Assembly (NCBI GenBank): GCA_963717195.1
Contig: CAVQVR010000021.1
Span: 124,001-188,000 of the forward strand
Length of the DNA stretch: 64,000 nucleotides
Source: JACDAE01 sp963717195
GTDB taxonomy: Bacteria; Chloroflexota; Ktedonobacteria; Ktedonobacterales; Ktedonobacteraceae
Direction of reading: 5' to 3'
Made by a program: the position numbers and the translations under genes
Shown: positions 17,867-26,129 of the stretch, one piece after another
Layout of the letters: the number at the start of each line of letters is the position of its first letter
Numbering within the stretch: the first letter of the stretch is position 1
Notes under the pieces: model-generated
What the model was told of the DNA's origin: nothing
Databases searched by the model: none
Seen by the model: only the letters and a program-made list of their open reading frames with translations

Positions 17867-18283
17867 TTATTTCATGCCTGCAATCATAACAATCAGGGCA
17901 AGGTGGCCCAGCATCGCGATAATGAAGCAAACGGCGATACCGACAATCCACTTGCGATCACTGATGTAGGCTCGAACTCTGGTTGGATAAGCGCTGGGCC
18001 AATAGTGGGAGGCAACCATTCCCATAGCAATACGCAGACGCAACGGCGAGAGAACAGGGGAGCTCTGCATTTCGAGAGAGAGCGCATTATTGCAGCGTTT
18101 ACACAGTGTCCAGGAGAGACGGGGCTCCGGGACTCCCTCGGGTTCGGTGAGATATGTTGGTGAGAACCAGACGCGATGTGTACAAATCGAACAGCGTTCG
18201 GTAGAGAAACGTATCTTTGTTTTACGTGCCCTCTCCTGATGAACTGCATAGGCGGAGCCACTCATACCAGGTGCTTCTTTCAT
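17867..18283 (-). CDS. Zinc-ribbon-like protein with a C-terminal membrane helix, unknown function
   Basis: A 138-residue protein with two CxxC pairs (CSICTHRVWF and LCKRCNNAL, about 33 residues apart) that could bind one zinc ion. One or two hydrophobic segments follow at the C-terminus (KWIVGIAVCFIIAMLGHLALIVMI). The start ATG 18283 has AGGAAGG eight bases upstream. It lies between the oxidase operon terminator and the histidine kinase gene, all on the minus strand, so a role in the respiratory signalling block is possible. No family is recognised. Confidence 0.65.
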   Translation of the reverse strand: MKEAPGMSGSAYAVHQERARKTKIRFSTERCSICTHRVWFSPTYLTEPEGVPEPRLSWTLCKRCNNALSLEMQSSPVLSPLRLRIAMGMVASHYWPSAYPTRVRAYISDRKWIVGIAVCFIIAMLGHLALIVMIAGMK

Positions 18284-18419
18284 CACACTGTCCTTCCTGG
18301 TGATAGAATGCTTACTTTTTGTGTCACAAAGCTATTTTCTAATTGTAGCACATTTCTTTGGATAGGTTATTCAGTAATGAGAGGCTTCAAATGGTGAAGG
18401 TGGGTAAGAGGAAAATTTG

Positions 18420-18494
18420 GATATGAGTCACCCCGAATTTGAAACCTCATGCGCCGCAGGCGCATGAGGTTTCAAATTCGGGGTGACTCATATC
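18420..18494 (-). terminator. Perfect 36-bp palindrome, terminator after the oxidase operon
   Basis: Arms 18420-18455 and 18459-18494 are perfectly complementary with a 3-base loop (GCA). It begins three bases after the ctaE stop, so transcripts of the oxidase operon would end in a very stable hairpin. It may terminate transcription or protect the 3' end. Confidence 0.75.
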
Positions 18495-18496
18495 GT

Positions 18497-19123
18497 TTAG
18501 CCGCGCAGCAGAGGCAGCAGATACACCAGGCTGAAGACAAAGATCCAGACAACGTCAACAAAGTGCCAGTACATTTCGCCAGCTTCTACGGCAAAGTGCT
18601 TTTTCTCGGTGAAGTCTCCACGTAAGGCACGAATGAGACAGATCGTCAGGAAAATGAGACCAATCGTCACGTGCAGGCCATGGAAACCGGTCAGGGTAAA
18701 GAAGGCCGAACCGAAAACTCCATGCTGAATACTAAAACCTTCATTGAAGTACAGGTTAATATATTCATACACCTGACCACCAAGGAAAATAGCACCCAGG
18801 ATAATAGTACCGATCAGACCAATTACTAGATTGCGCCTATTGCCCTTTGCAATACCTGCACCAGCGAAACGCACTGGGATGCTACTACCGAGCAAGACGA
18901 AGGTATTAAACAAAGGATAACGCCAGTCCAGACCCGCGCCTGAAGGTAACCGCCAGACGGAAACGGGATTACGAATTTCCAGGTAGAGAAATGCCGCAAT
19001 CAGATTTGCAAAGATCAACGCTTCAGAGGCGATAAAGAAGATCATACCCCACCAGTTGAGGCTACGACCTACTTCTGCATGCTCTTCAAGGATTCTGACC
19101 TGCTCGCCGTGAGCAACGCTCAT
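18497..19123 (-). CDS. ctaE: Cytochrome c oxidase subunit III
   Basis: Heme-copper oxidase subunit III, a 208-residue membrane protein with about five helices. Family features are WWGMIFFIASEALIFANL at the start, GFHGLHVTIGL and the C-terminal AGEMYWHFVDVVWIFVFSLVYL. It stabilises the catalytic subunit and proton uptake. The start ATG 19123 has AGGGAG seven bases upstream and is preferred over 19141. It is the last oxidase gene in the order ctaC-ctaD-subunit IV-ctaE, followed directly by a long palindrome. Confidence 0.92.
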   Translation of the reverse strand: MSVAHGEQVRILEEHAEVGRSLNWWGMIFFIASEALIFANLIAAFLYLEIRNPVSVWRLPSGAGLDWRYPLFNTFVLLGSSIPVRFAGAGIAKGNRRNLVIGLIGTIILGAIFLGGQVYEYINLYFNEGFSIQHGVFGSAFFTLTGFHGLHVTIGLIFLTICLIRALRGDFTEKKHFAVEAGEMYWHFVDVVWIFVFSLVYLLPLLRG

Positions 19124-19192
19124 AGCAAAACTCCCTATCACTACAGGCGTGTGTATAATGTAGCTGTTCTCAGGTTATACACGCGCCAGATA

Positions 19193-19567
19193 TTATCGAC
19201 GTTCCAGGTTCCAACCGATAACGGAGGCTATCACCATTATCACGCCTACACCCAGGATAATAAGATTGAATGCAAAGCCACCGAGCATTACAGCGATTGA
19301 GAAAGCGAGTATTAAGGGCCAGATGCTAGGACGGGGCATCAATTCCGCTTCCGTCGGCTGCCGAACCTTCTTTACACGCTTTTTGCCAGGGCCAGGAGAA
19401 TTTTCAGCGCTTGTTGCATCATTAGCAGCAGCCTTATTCTCCTCAGCGGCAACCTGCTCAGTCTCGTTATCCGCTTCGTGCACCTGAGACTCTTGCTGAT
19501 CTTGTTGTTCAGGAGCAGTAACTTCGTCCATCTCTTTTTCCTTTTGTGAATTTCCTGGGTCTATCAT
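19193..19567 (-). CDS. Small cytochrome c oxidase subunit IV-like membrane protein
   Basis: A 124-residue protein. The first 75 residues are a charged, Glu/Gln/Ala-rich, probably disordered region. The end is a two-helix membrane hairpin opened by RPSIWPL and closed by GWNLERR. Size, position between ctaD and ctaE, and the hairpin match the small subunit IV (CtaF-like) of bacterial aa3/caa3 oxidases. The start ATG 19567 has AGGAAG six bases upstream. The same hairpin type reappears fused to a receiver domain at 14808-15479. Confidence 0.72.
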   Translation of the reverse strand: MIDPGNSQKEKEMDEVTAPEQQDQQESQVHEADNETEQVAAEENKAAANDATSAENSPGPGKKRVKKVRQPTEAELMPRPSIWPLILAFSIAVMLGGFAFNLIILGVGVIMVIASVIGWNLERR

Positions 19568-19607
19568 TATTTCTTCCTATTTAGGACACCCACAAGGGAT
19601 GCCCCTA

Positions 19608-21296
19608 CTAATGGCGGGAGACCGTCTTCCAGTCAGCGATATCGGGATTCTTCTTGTCATAGAATGGGCGACGGCTACGCACCACCGGAATTGTCAAGAA
19701 GTTGTACTTCTTAGGAGGAGAGGTCGTATCCCATTCCAGAGTAAAGGCATCCCAGGGATCGGAGCCAGCTTTCTGACCATTCTTCAAACTGCCAATGACG
19801 TTGAAGATAAAGACCATAACCGACAGGCCAATCAGGAAAGCCCCAACAGTTGAGAGCAGGTTCAACTCGCCCCACCCACTATTTACCGGGTAGGTGTAGA
19901 TACGGCGCGGCATACCGAGCAATCCCAGTATGTGCATGGGGAAGAAAGCAAGGTTCATGCCAACCAGCATCATCCAGAACTGAACCTGGGCCATGCGCTC
20001 ACCCAGGAATTTGCCGGTCACCTTCGGGAACCAGTAGAAGAAGCCTGCGAAGATCGCGAAGACACTACCACCGAAGAGCACATAGTGGATATGAGAGACC
20101 ACAAAGTACGTGTCGGTTATCTGGTAATCGAAAGGCACAATCGCCAGGGCAGCGCCATTTAAGCCACCAATCAAGAACATCGCGATGAAACCGAGAGCGA
20201 AAATCATAGGAGCTTTAAAACTGATCTTACCACCATAGACGGTTGCGATCCAGTTGAAGATCTTCACGGCAGTCGGAATAGCGATTAACGTCGTGCTGGC
20301 GGCGAAGAAGCCCTGCGCGATGGCGGGGAGACCAACGGCGAACATGTGGTGCGCCCAGACCGTAAAGCTCAAGAAACCGATAGCGACGCCCGACCAGGCG
20401 ATAAAGGTATAGCCAAAGATAGGTTTGCGAGAGAAGACCGGCAAGACCTCCGAAATGATACCGAAGGCAGGCAAGATCAGGATATACACCTCTGGATGCC
20501 CAAAAGACCAGAACAGGTGCTGCCAGAGTAGCGGATCACCACCAAATGCATACTGGTAGAAATGAGTACCGATGCGGCGATCGAGCAACAGCAATACGCT
20601 TGCAGCAGTCAGGCTAGGCAGAGCGAAGAGCAACAGGAATGAAGTTACCAGCGTCATCCAGGTAAATAGAGGCATGCGGTTAATGCTCATTCCTGGCGCA
20701 CGCAACTTCAGAATGGTCACCACAAAGTTCAGACCACTGGCGATAGATGCAACACCGAGCAGCATAATGCCGAGCAGCCAGAAGTCATCATTCATACCGA
20801 TGGTACACTGAACGGCATGAACGCCGCAGGTGACTTCGCTCAAAGGTGCGTAGTTGAACCAGCCGCCATTTGGTGCTGATCCAAACACAAAGCTTGACTG
20901 CAGGAAGACGCCAGCGAAGAGCGTTGTCCAGAAGCCAAACGAATTCATGCGTGGGAAAGCCATATCACGAGCGCCGATCATTAACGGCACTATGTAGTTA
21001 CCGAAACCAGTCAGCGTTGGCATGATGAACAGGAAAATCATCGTCACGCCATGCATAGTAAAGATCTGGTTATAGACATCAGGGCTGAGTATCTTCCCAT
21101 CGGGCCTGGCCAGCTCCGCTCGAATTAAGAGAGCCTCCAGACCGCCTACCAGGAAGAAGAAAAAGCCTGATATGATATACATCAAGCCGATCTTTTTGTG
21201 ATCGGTCGTCGTCACCCATTCACCGACGTAGGTCTCGCCGAATGTCTTACGACGAACCGCTATTGTTGCGCTATCACCGATAGTGCGCGTTGCCAT
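19608..21296 (-). CDS. ctaD: Cytochrome c oxidase subunit I
   Basis: Catalytic subunit of the heme-copper oxidase, 562 residues and twelve or more helices. It contains the heme and CuB ligand regions: FTMHGVTMIFLF, then HLFWSFGHPEVYILILPAFG, VWAHHMFAVG and the heme pair VVSHIHYVLFGG. The HPEVY motif with Tyr fits an A-type oxidase. The start ATG 21296 has GGAGGAA eight bases upstream. It lies 46 bases after ctaC and is followed by the subunit IV-like gene and ctaE. Confidence 0.95.
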   Translation of the reverse strand: MATRTIGDSATIAVRRKTFGETYVGEWVTTTDHKKIGLMYIISGFFFFLVGGLEALLIRAELARPDGKILSPDVYNQIFTMHGVTMIFLFIMPTLTGFGNYIVPLMIGARDMAFPRMNSFGFWTTLFAGVFLQSSFVFGSAPNGGWFNYAPLSEVTCGVHAVQCTIGMNDDFWLLGIMLLGVASIASGLNFVVTILKLRAPGMSINRMPLFTWMTLVTSFLLLFALPSLTAASVLLLLDRRIGTHFYQYAFGGDPLLWQHLFWSFGHPEVYILILPAFGIISEVLPVFSRKPIFGYTFIAWSGVAIGFLSFTVWAHHMFAVGLPAIAQGFFAASTTLIAIPTAVKIFNWIATVYGGKISFKAPMIFALGFIAMFLIGGLNGAALAIVPFDYQITDTYFVVSHIHYVLFGGSVFAIFAGFFYWFPKVTGKFLGERMAQVQFWMMLVGMNLAFFPMHILGLLGMPRRIYTYPVNSGWGELNLLSTVGAFLIGLSVMVFIFNVIGSLKNGQKAGSDPWDAFTLEWDTTSPPKKYNFLTIPVVRSRRPFYDKKNPDIADWKTVSRH

Positions 21297-21342
21297 GAGC
21301 AATTCCTCCAATATCTAGCCCCACAGGTACAGGGTAGATGGC

Positions 21343-22506
21343 TTACTTGAGAGTCTCCAGATAGGCCACCAGTTTACTAATATCACTCTGACTGAGCTGG
21401 CCAATGTTCATATCGTTGCCCGGTTTTATGACCTGCGGGTTATGCAACCACTCCGCCACGCCACACTGCTGCAATAATTGTGGATTATCTGGCTGACAGG
21501 CTGCATCATTCAGGTTGTTTTCCAGCACACCACCTGCGATCAGGCCAACCTGGCTTCGATCACCGTTAGTGGCACGGCTCGCGAAGTGCGTCAGATTGGG
21601 TCCGACGAAACAGGGATCTTTAGTAGTTCCGTTGGGAGCATTACACGCCACCGAGGGATCAACAAAACCCTTTGTATCAACGCCAACAATACCATGGCAG
21701 GTAGAACACTGATCTGTAGTGAAAAGCTTCTGACCTGCGGCAGCGAGGCTACCAGAAGGAGGCGCTGTAGCAGCCTGCTGCTGCGAAATCGCCCAGGTAT
21801 TGAAATCAGCCGCGTTCTCGGCCATTACATTAAACCGCATATTTGCGTGCTGCAGACCACAGAATTCGGCACAGAGCCCTTCATAGTTACCTGCCTTATC
21901 GGCCACAAACCATCTTGAATTGTCGTGTCCGGGGATCACATCGGTCTTGCCACTAAGTGCTGGAATCCAGAAACTATGGATCACGTTATTGGAGTAGAGT
22001 TTAACATTAATGGTTTCGCCCACAGGCACATGTAAGGTATCAGCAGTTGTAATATTGTAACTCGGGTAATAAAATTCCCACCACCACTGATGACCAATGG
22101 CTTCCACTTGCAGCGTCGTCCCGCTGGTAGGTATATTCTCAGGCGATACATACCACAGACCACGGATGGTAAAAACCAGCACAATCAGGAGAACAACTGC
22201 GGGAGCAGCCGTCCAGGCGACCTCAAGTGTGTTGTTTCCATGCAACTGCCGGGGAGCTGGAGTTCCTGGTCGCTCACGAAATCTCCATGCTGAATAGATG
22301 AGAGCGCTCTCAACGAGAACGAAGATAACCCCTGCAATGATCAGAATCACCCAGAAGATAAAGCTTTCACTCTCAGCGACTGGACCATCTGTATTCAGAA
22401 TGGAGGTAGAGCCACCACATGCGGCAAAAAGAAGCGAGGACAGTAGAGCGCCGACGACCAGACAGAGCAAGCGCTTTTTTGTCCCACGAAATAGAGGCAT
22501 CCTCAC
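21343..22506 (-). CDS. ctaC: Cytochrome c oxidase subunit II with fused cytochrome c domain (caa3 type)
   Basis: A 387-residue subunit II. A lipoprotein-like signal (Cys30 in LLFAAC) precedes two membrane helices. The cupredoxin domain carries the CuA site (His177, CAEFCGLQH with Cys212/Cys216 and His220, Met223) and the electron-entry segment HQWWWEFYY. A fused C-terminal cytochrome c domain has CSTCH at 267-271. This defines a caa3-type oxidase that accepts electrons through its own cytochrome c. The GTG start at 22506 has GGAG eight bases upstream and fits better than the ATG two codons later. It heads ctaC-ctaD-IV-ctaE. Confidence 0.93.
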   Translation of the reverse strand: MRMPLFRGTKKRLLCLVVGALLSSLLFAACGGSTSILNTDGPVAESESFIFWVILIIAGVIFVLVESALIYSAWRFRERPGTPAPRQLHGNNTLEVAWTAAPAVVLLIVLVFTIRGLWYVSPENIPTSGTTLQVEAIGHQWWWEFYYPSYNITTADTLHVPVGETINVKLYSNNVIHSFWIPALSGKTDVIPGHDNSRWFVADKAGNYEGLCAEFCGLQHANMRFNVMAENAADFNTWAISQQQAATAPPSGSLAAAGQKLFTTDQCSTCHGIVGVDTKGFVDPSVACNAPNGTTKDPCFVGPNLTHFASRATNGDRSQVGLIAGGVLENNLNDAACQPDNPQLLQQCGVAEWLHNPQVIKPGNDMNIGQLSQSDISKLVAYLETLK

Positions 22507-22696
22507 GTCTAAATCTCCTAAAACAATGTTTGACGATGGACGATAATGTCATATTAACAGGCGACACTCTCGCCATATTACTGACGTAGTGTAGTGAGGC
22601 TCCCTGAAAGAGAGCTTGCAATCTTTGAGGCTCACCTTACAGAAGCCTAAACGTTATAGCACGATTGAATAAGCCGCATCGAGCATGATTGATCGC

Positions 22697-22785
22697 ACAC
22701 GCGGGTTTGTAAACGGCACCCCTACACCATTTGCACACACGGGTTTGTATCGCGCACACGGGCTTGTAAACGGCACCTCTACACC
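22697..22785. repeat. Two tandem GTAGGGG-family repeat copies
   Basis: Direct copies at 22697-22728 and 22756-22785, both reading GGGTTTGTAAACGGCACC or GGGCTTGTAAACGGCACC followed by CCTACACC or TCTACACC. They lie in the 270-base gap between ctaG and ctaC, immediately after the ctaG stop. Confidence 0.65.
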
Positions 22786-23645
22786 ATCTCAACATTATCA
22801 GCGTCTTCCAGGGAGGCTGCATCTACCTGGGCCTCTTCCAGGCGCTGTTTTTCGTCCTGTATCTGCATCCAGTGAATAAAAAGGGCACTGACGACGATGA
22901 TAAAGATGATATTGACAGGTACCCACATGATCAGGCCGCCCAGTTGTTGATCGGTTGCTGGAGAGAGCCCCCAGGCACGTATGGGTTGTTGGATATAAGG
23001 AGCGTACAAAGGCTGCATAAAGGTCAGGCCAGCACCCAGAGCAACCGAAGGCATACCGCTCAGGAAGAGGTAGAGTACCTGACCACCAAGCGAGAGGCGC
23101 GGCAACTCCTTAACAGGACTCAAGACAGGCCACCAGTAGAGCGTAGCGGTGACGATAAATAACAGATGCTCAAAAATATGCAGGTTTTCATTCGCGAGCG
23201 TCGCGTTATAGAGAAGTGGTGCATGCCAGAGTCCGAAATCAACATTAAAGAGAAAAAAGGCCACAAAAGGATGCGTCAAAACCTTCCCTATTAGCAAAAG
23301 AGTACGATTACGCAATAACAGTTGAAGCAACCATCCGGGCGTACCGAGGAGCAACAAGGGAGGTGCTACCAGCGTAATGAGCAGGTGCTGCACCATATGA
23401 GCGCTAAAGAGGTACTCATCGCCCAGTTCATCCAGAGGTGATGCAAGCGCCAGGAACATAACCAGCATCCCAACCACAAACAGAATAACCTGGCTACGCT
23501 TCACAGAATCGGCAAGGTGATACTTTCTACGCAATGGGCCAACTGCGTAGAGGTACGCTGCTATAAGAAGAGCTACGCCGATATAGAGAGAAGGAGCAGG
23601 GTTCCATTCGGTCAGCCAGAAATGCAGGTCGAGATTTGCTTCCAT
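22779..23645 (-). CDS. ctaG: Cytochrome c oxidase assembly protein CtaG (caa3 type)
   Basis: A 288-residue membrane protein of the caa3_CtaG family, which supports CuB/CuA site assembly in Gram-positive-type oxidases. About seven helices are visible. Family segments are FLALASPLDELGDEYLFSAH, then MVQHLLITLVAPPLLLLGTP, FGLWHAPLLYNATL and EHLLFIVTATLYWWPV, with His residues suited to copper binding. The C-terminal tail is acidic and Glu/Gln-rich. It lies upstream of ctaC on the same strand, separated by a repeat-filled gap. Confidence 0.9.
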   Translation of the reverse strand: MEANLDLHFWLTEWNPAPSLYIGVALLIAAYLYAVGPLRRKYHLADSVKRSQVILFVVGMLVMFLALASPLDELGDEYLFSAHMVQHLLITLVAPPLLLLGTPGWLLQLLLRNRTLLLIGKVLTHPFVAFFLFNVDFGLWHAPLLYNATLANENLHIFEHLLFIVTATLYWWPVLSPVKELPRLSLGGQVLYLFLSGMPSVALGAGLTFMQPLYAPYIQQPIRAWGLSPATDQQLGGLIMWVPVNIIFIIVVSALFIHWMQIQDEKQRLEEAQVDAASLEDADNVEMV

Positions 23646-24110
23646 AGGTACAGAGACCTTTCCAGTGATGGCGTTTTACAAAGAATACTATAGCATAGGA
23701 ATGCAATGCCGCAAAATATATCGCATTAGCAACTGATGATATTAGTGAAGGTCCAAGATGCGGTAGAGTGCCCTTAAGATATTCTCCTTACCTTTAAGGT
23801 TTCAGCCATTTTGGAAGAGAGCGTATCTAGACTGCAAGAGTACCATGTGGTAGACTCATAATGAGTATGAGAAACCTTGAGGAGGACTGATGAAGACGCA
23901 GCAGAAGAGAAGCGAAGCGCTTCTCGAATACCCTCCTTTCATTTTGACACGTCGGAGTATTGCAAGCGAGAGCCATCCAGAACGCAATGAAGACAGCCTG
24001 ATTGCTAAAATGATTATTCCTTCCGATACTAGGAATATCATCTTTTATCTCAAAATTATATTTTAGATTACATAACGGGATTCAGGCTGTAGCCGCAAAA
24101 GGAGGATATC
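23646..24110. other. Intergenic region with the left arm of a 57-bp inverted repeat
   Basis: No gene is accepted here. Positions 23800-23856 form the left arm of a perfect 57-bp inverted repeat whose partner is at 25427-25483. The first 150 bases should hold the ctaG promoter, and the last 60 hold the leader of the small gene at 24111. Confidence 0.6.
23800..23856. repeat. 57-bp inverted repeat, left arm
   Basis: Starts TTTCAGCCATTTTGG and ends ATGTGGTAGACT, an exact reverse complement of 25427-25483. The arm also contains two direct copies of TAGACT 17 bases apart. It bounds a 1.57-kb AT-rich segment. No transposase and no clear target duplication are seen next to it. Confidence 0.85.
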
Positions 24111-24380
24111 ATGTTTTTAAGAAAAACCATAGATTATAGTATTATGCCTCTTGGCAAAATAACGAAACAGGGGAGCATTAGCATATGTGAACGTTGTGGA
24201 AAACGGGGAGCCTACATTAAATTTCCATTTCCCCAAGGTCAAGGCTATAATGGCTATCTTGAAAAATGGCACCATTTCGAAGAGGTTATTTTTTTGAGCC
24301 ACGGCTCAGAGGCTTCATGTGTCCGAACGGTAAGAGCTGTTAATGATCATACTGTGAGTGATTGGGGTTGGTCAGATTAG
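24111..24380 (+). CDS. Small CxxC protein, unknown function
   Basis: An 89-residue protein with an excellent ribosome site (AAAGGAGG, five bases before the ATG) and a hairpin right at its stop codon, so it is probably expressed. One CxxC pair (ICERCGKRGAY) and several His and Trp residues suggest a metal site, but only one cysteine pair is obvious. No family is recognised. It lies inside the segment bounded by the 57-bp inverted repeat. Confidence 0.6.
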   Translation: MFLRKTIDYSIMPLGKITKQGSISICERCGKRGAYIKFPFPQGQGYNGYLEKWHHFEEVIFLSHGSEASCVRTVRAVNDHTVSDWGWSD

Positions 24381-24413
24381 TCAAAGGCGTAATCTGCTCC
24401 CTTGACTAATCTG
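24373..24413 (+). terminator. Hairpin at the end of the small CxxC gene
   Basis: Perfect 12-bp arms 24373-24384 and 24402-24413 (CAGATTAGTCAA and its complement) overlapping the TAG stop of the small gene. It is likely a terminator. Confidence 0.55.
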
Positions 24414-24483
24414 ATCGACGACAAGACTAGAGGCTACTCCCTCGCACACTTCTTTTGGAAAGTTCCAGGAGAGTCCTTACTTC

Positions 24484-24711
24484 CTAACCCGTAATGTTGG
24501 CTGAAGCCAAAATCGGGTTAGTCAGGGTGCAGTTGCCAAGCAAAACGGTCTGAGCTACCTCAGCGGCAATGAGCACAGTGGCTTCCCCTGTATCCATATA
24601 ATAACTCAGCTTCGATGTCCAACTAAATCTAAAGCTTGTGGAGGCATCACTGGTGTTTCCACTTAATCCTGAACTGCTGTACCATGTGCCGGCATAATAG
24701 GCTGTTCTCAT
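24484..24711 (-). pseudogene. C-terminal part of a frameshifted secreted protein
   Basis: The frame is open upstream of the first ATG and reads SNGVSQGNCGTVTNTLANRG, then GGIGQSIVVVSVPWYSGG, before joining MRTAYYAGTWYSSSG. This is a Gly/Ser/Thr-rich secreted-type sequence that continues the signal-peptide protein encoded at 24821-25063. The two are in different frames, with the change near 24825-24840. The joint product would be about 180 residues. No family is recognised. Confidence 0.5.
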
Positions 24712-24820
24712 TCCTCCTGAGTACCAAGGAACTGAAACGACAACAATGGATTGCCCTATACCTCCGCCACGGTTGGCGAGGGTATTAGTGACCGTGCCAC
24801 AATTCCCTTGCGAAACCCCG

Positions 24821-25063
24821 TTAGAGAATCACAGTCGTATTTGGAATGCTACCATAACCACAGATGTGATATTTTTCCCAATTCTTCAAAATGGTTGCAC
24901 TTGGATGTTGTTTGCAATCCACGTACAAGGGCATTGTTATAGTAACTGATGCACGTATTGCTTTCGAAACGCTGTTGGCATAAGCTGGGGATCCAAAGAA
25001 AAGCTGAAACATGCAAATTACCAAAATGGTTGCTAATCCTAAGCTAGGGCGAATAAGTTTCAA
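24821..25063 (-). pseudogene. N-terminal part of a frameshifted secreted protein
   Basis: Carries a clear signal peptide (MKLIRPSLGLATILVI through GSPAYA, cleavage about residue 29) and about 50 mature residues with two cysteines. The frame ends at TAA (24821), where the next frame carries on with similar secreted-protein composition. An AGGAGG ribosome site precedes the ATG. It lies inside the 57-bp inverted repeat segment. It is either a decayed gene or a one-base sequence error. Confidence 0.55.
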
Positions 25064-25426
25064 GGTATTTTCCTCCTAGTATACTGAATAATACATCCAT
25101 TTACATACGTAAAACCGTAGTATCCAAATTATACTTATGAATACTAAAATATGCAAGTGTCTAGGATAGCAATTTTTGCTTTTTAGCATATTTATAAAAG
25201 ATTTAGCGATATTATATACATAAAAACATTCATTATTTTTAAAAACCGACAATAGGTTTTAAAAACAAAATTAGTTTTTATGGTATAAATAATTGTAGCA
25301 TATTTCAAAAATAAATTACATAGTAAAAATACGGTAGCACTCCCTTAACTGGTGAAAAGGTAAGGGGGGTTGGAAAAAACAGCGTTCGTTGGCATGCATT
25401 GAATATAAAAAAACAAAGAACCTATC

Positions 25427-25483
25427 AGTCTACCACATGGTACTCTTGCAGTCTAGATACGCTCTCTTCCAAAATGGCTGAAA
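25427..25483. repeat. 57-bp inverted repeat, right arm
   Basis: Exact reverse complement of 23800-23856. The flanks immediately outside the arms do not match as a target-site duplication by eye, so the boundaries of any mobile element remain unclear. Confidence 0.85.
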
Positions 25484-25599
25484 TCCTGTTAAAGCGGTAA
25501 TAAAATACTATATTGGACTCAATTTTAGTATTTTTCTTCTTAAATACTCTTCTGATTTTTAACTATTTATAAATTATACATATTTATAGTCTAAAAATA

Positions 25600-25632
25600 A
25601 TTTAAGTATGATAGTAACTATCATACTTAAAT
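25600..25632 (-). terminator. Hairpin after the secreted 162-residue protein gene
   Basis: Perfect 15-bp arms (25600-25614 and 25618-25632, core TTAAGTATGATAG) with a 3-base loop, starting eight bases after the stop of the minus-strand gene at 25641. It is a likely terminator. Confidence 0.65.
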
Positions 25633-25640
25633 AAGGAACA

Positions 25641-26129
25641 TTATGCGTACTGTTCAGGGCTAAAATTGTTTAGTGAATAGTAGTTGCTACCACGATAGGC
25701 AAGACCTATTGTTTCTTCCATATACATATGTCCAGCTTGGGCATGAATTGCAGGACCATAATAATGTCCTGTGAAACTACCTCTCAATGCACTAAGACAA
25801 TTGAAGGATACAGAACCAACGTAATTATTATTGTCATAGAGCTGAACAGCACCAGAACAAGATGTCCATCCACGGGCACTAGCCCCATTTGCGCCTCTGA
25901 CATAGGTATCAGGGTAAATATAATAATTACTTCCTTCACTAATACATGAAGCAACGAATGCGTAGACATCGGTAGAGTCATAACAACCACCACCACTTGC
26001 ATTTGGTGTCACATGTGAGTCTGACAAATGAGAAGAATGAGCAAATGCTGGAGTTGCCATAAAGAGGGAAAGACAAACACAGATCAATCCGAAGATGAGA
26101 CCCACTAAATTTCTTTTTGTGTTAAGCAT
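25641..26129 (-). CDS. Small secreted protein, unknown function
   Basis: A 162-residue protein with a signal peptide (MLNTKRNLVGLIFGLICVCL, ending near PAFAHSS). The mature part is rich in Tyr, Ser, Asn and Gly, with four cysteines (GGGCYDS, ASCISEG, TSCSGA, NCLSAL) likely forming two disulfides. The start ATG 26129 has AAAGGAG upstream and begins the signal peptide. It is followed by a clean terminator hairpin. I recognise no domain; an extracellular structural or bacteriocin-like role cannot be distinguished. Confidence 0.68.
   Translation of the reverse strand: MLNTKRNLVGLIFGLICVCLSLFMATPAFAHSSHLSDSHVTPNASGGGCYDSTDVYAFVASCISEGSNYYIYPDTYVRGANGASARGWTSCSGAVQLYDNNNYVGSVSFNCLSALRGSFTGHYYGPAIHAQAGHMYMEETIGLAYRGSNYYSLNNFSPEQYA

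Larger units (their letters stand above)
25064..25640. other. AT-rich intergenic region with the right arm of the 57-bp inverted repeat
   Basis: A very AT-rich stretch with runs of A and T and no gene. It contains the right arm of the inverted repeat (25427-25483) and, at its end, the 15-bp palindrome 25600-25632. Confidence 0.6.
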
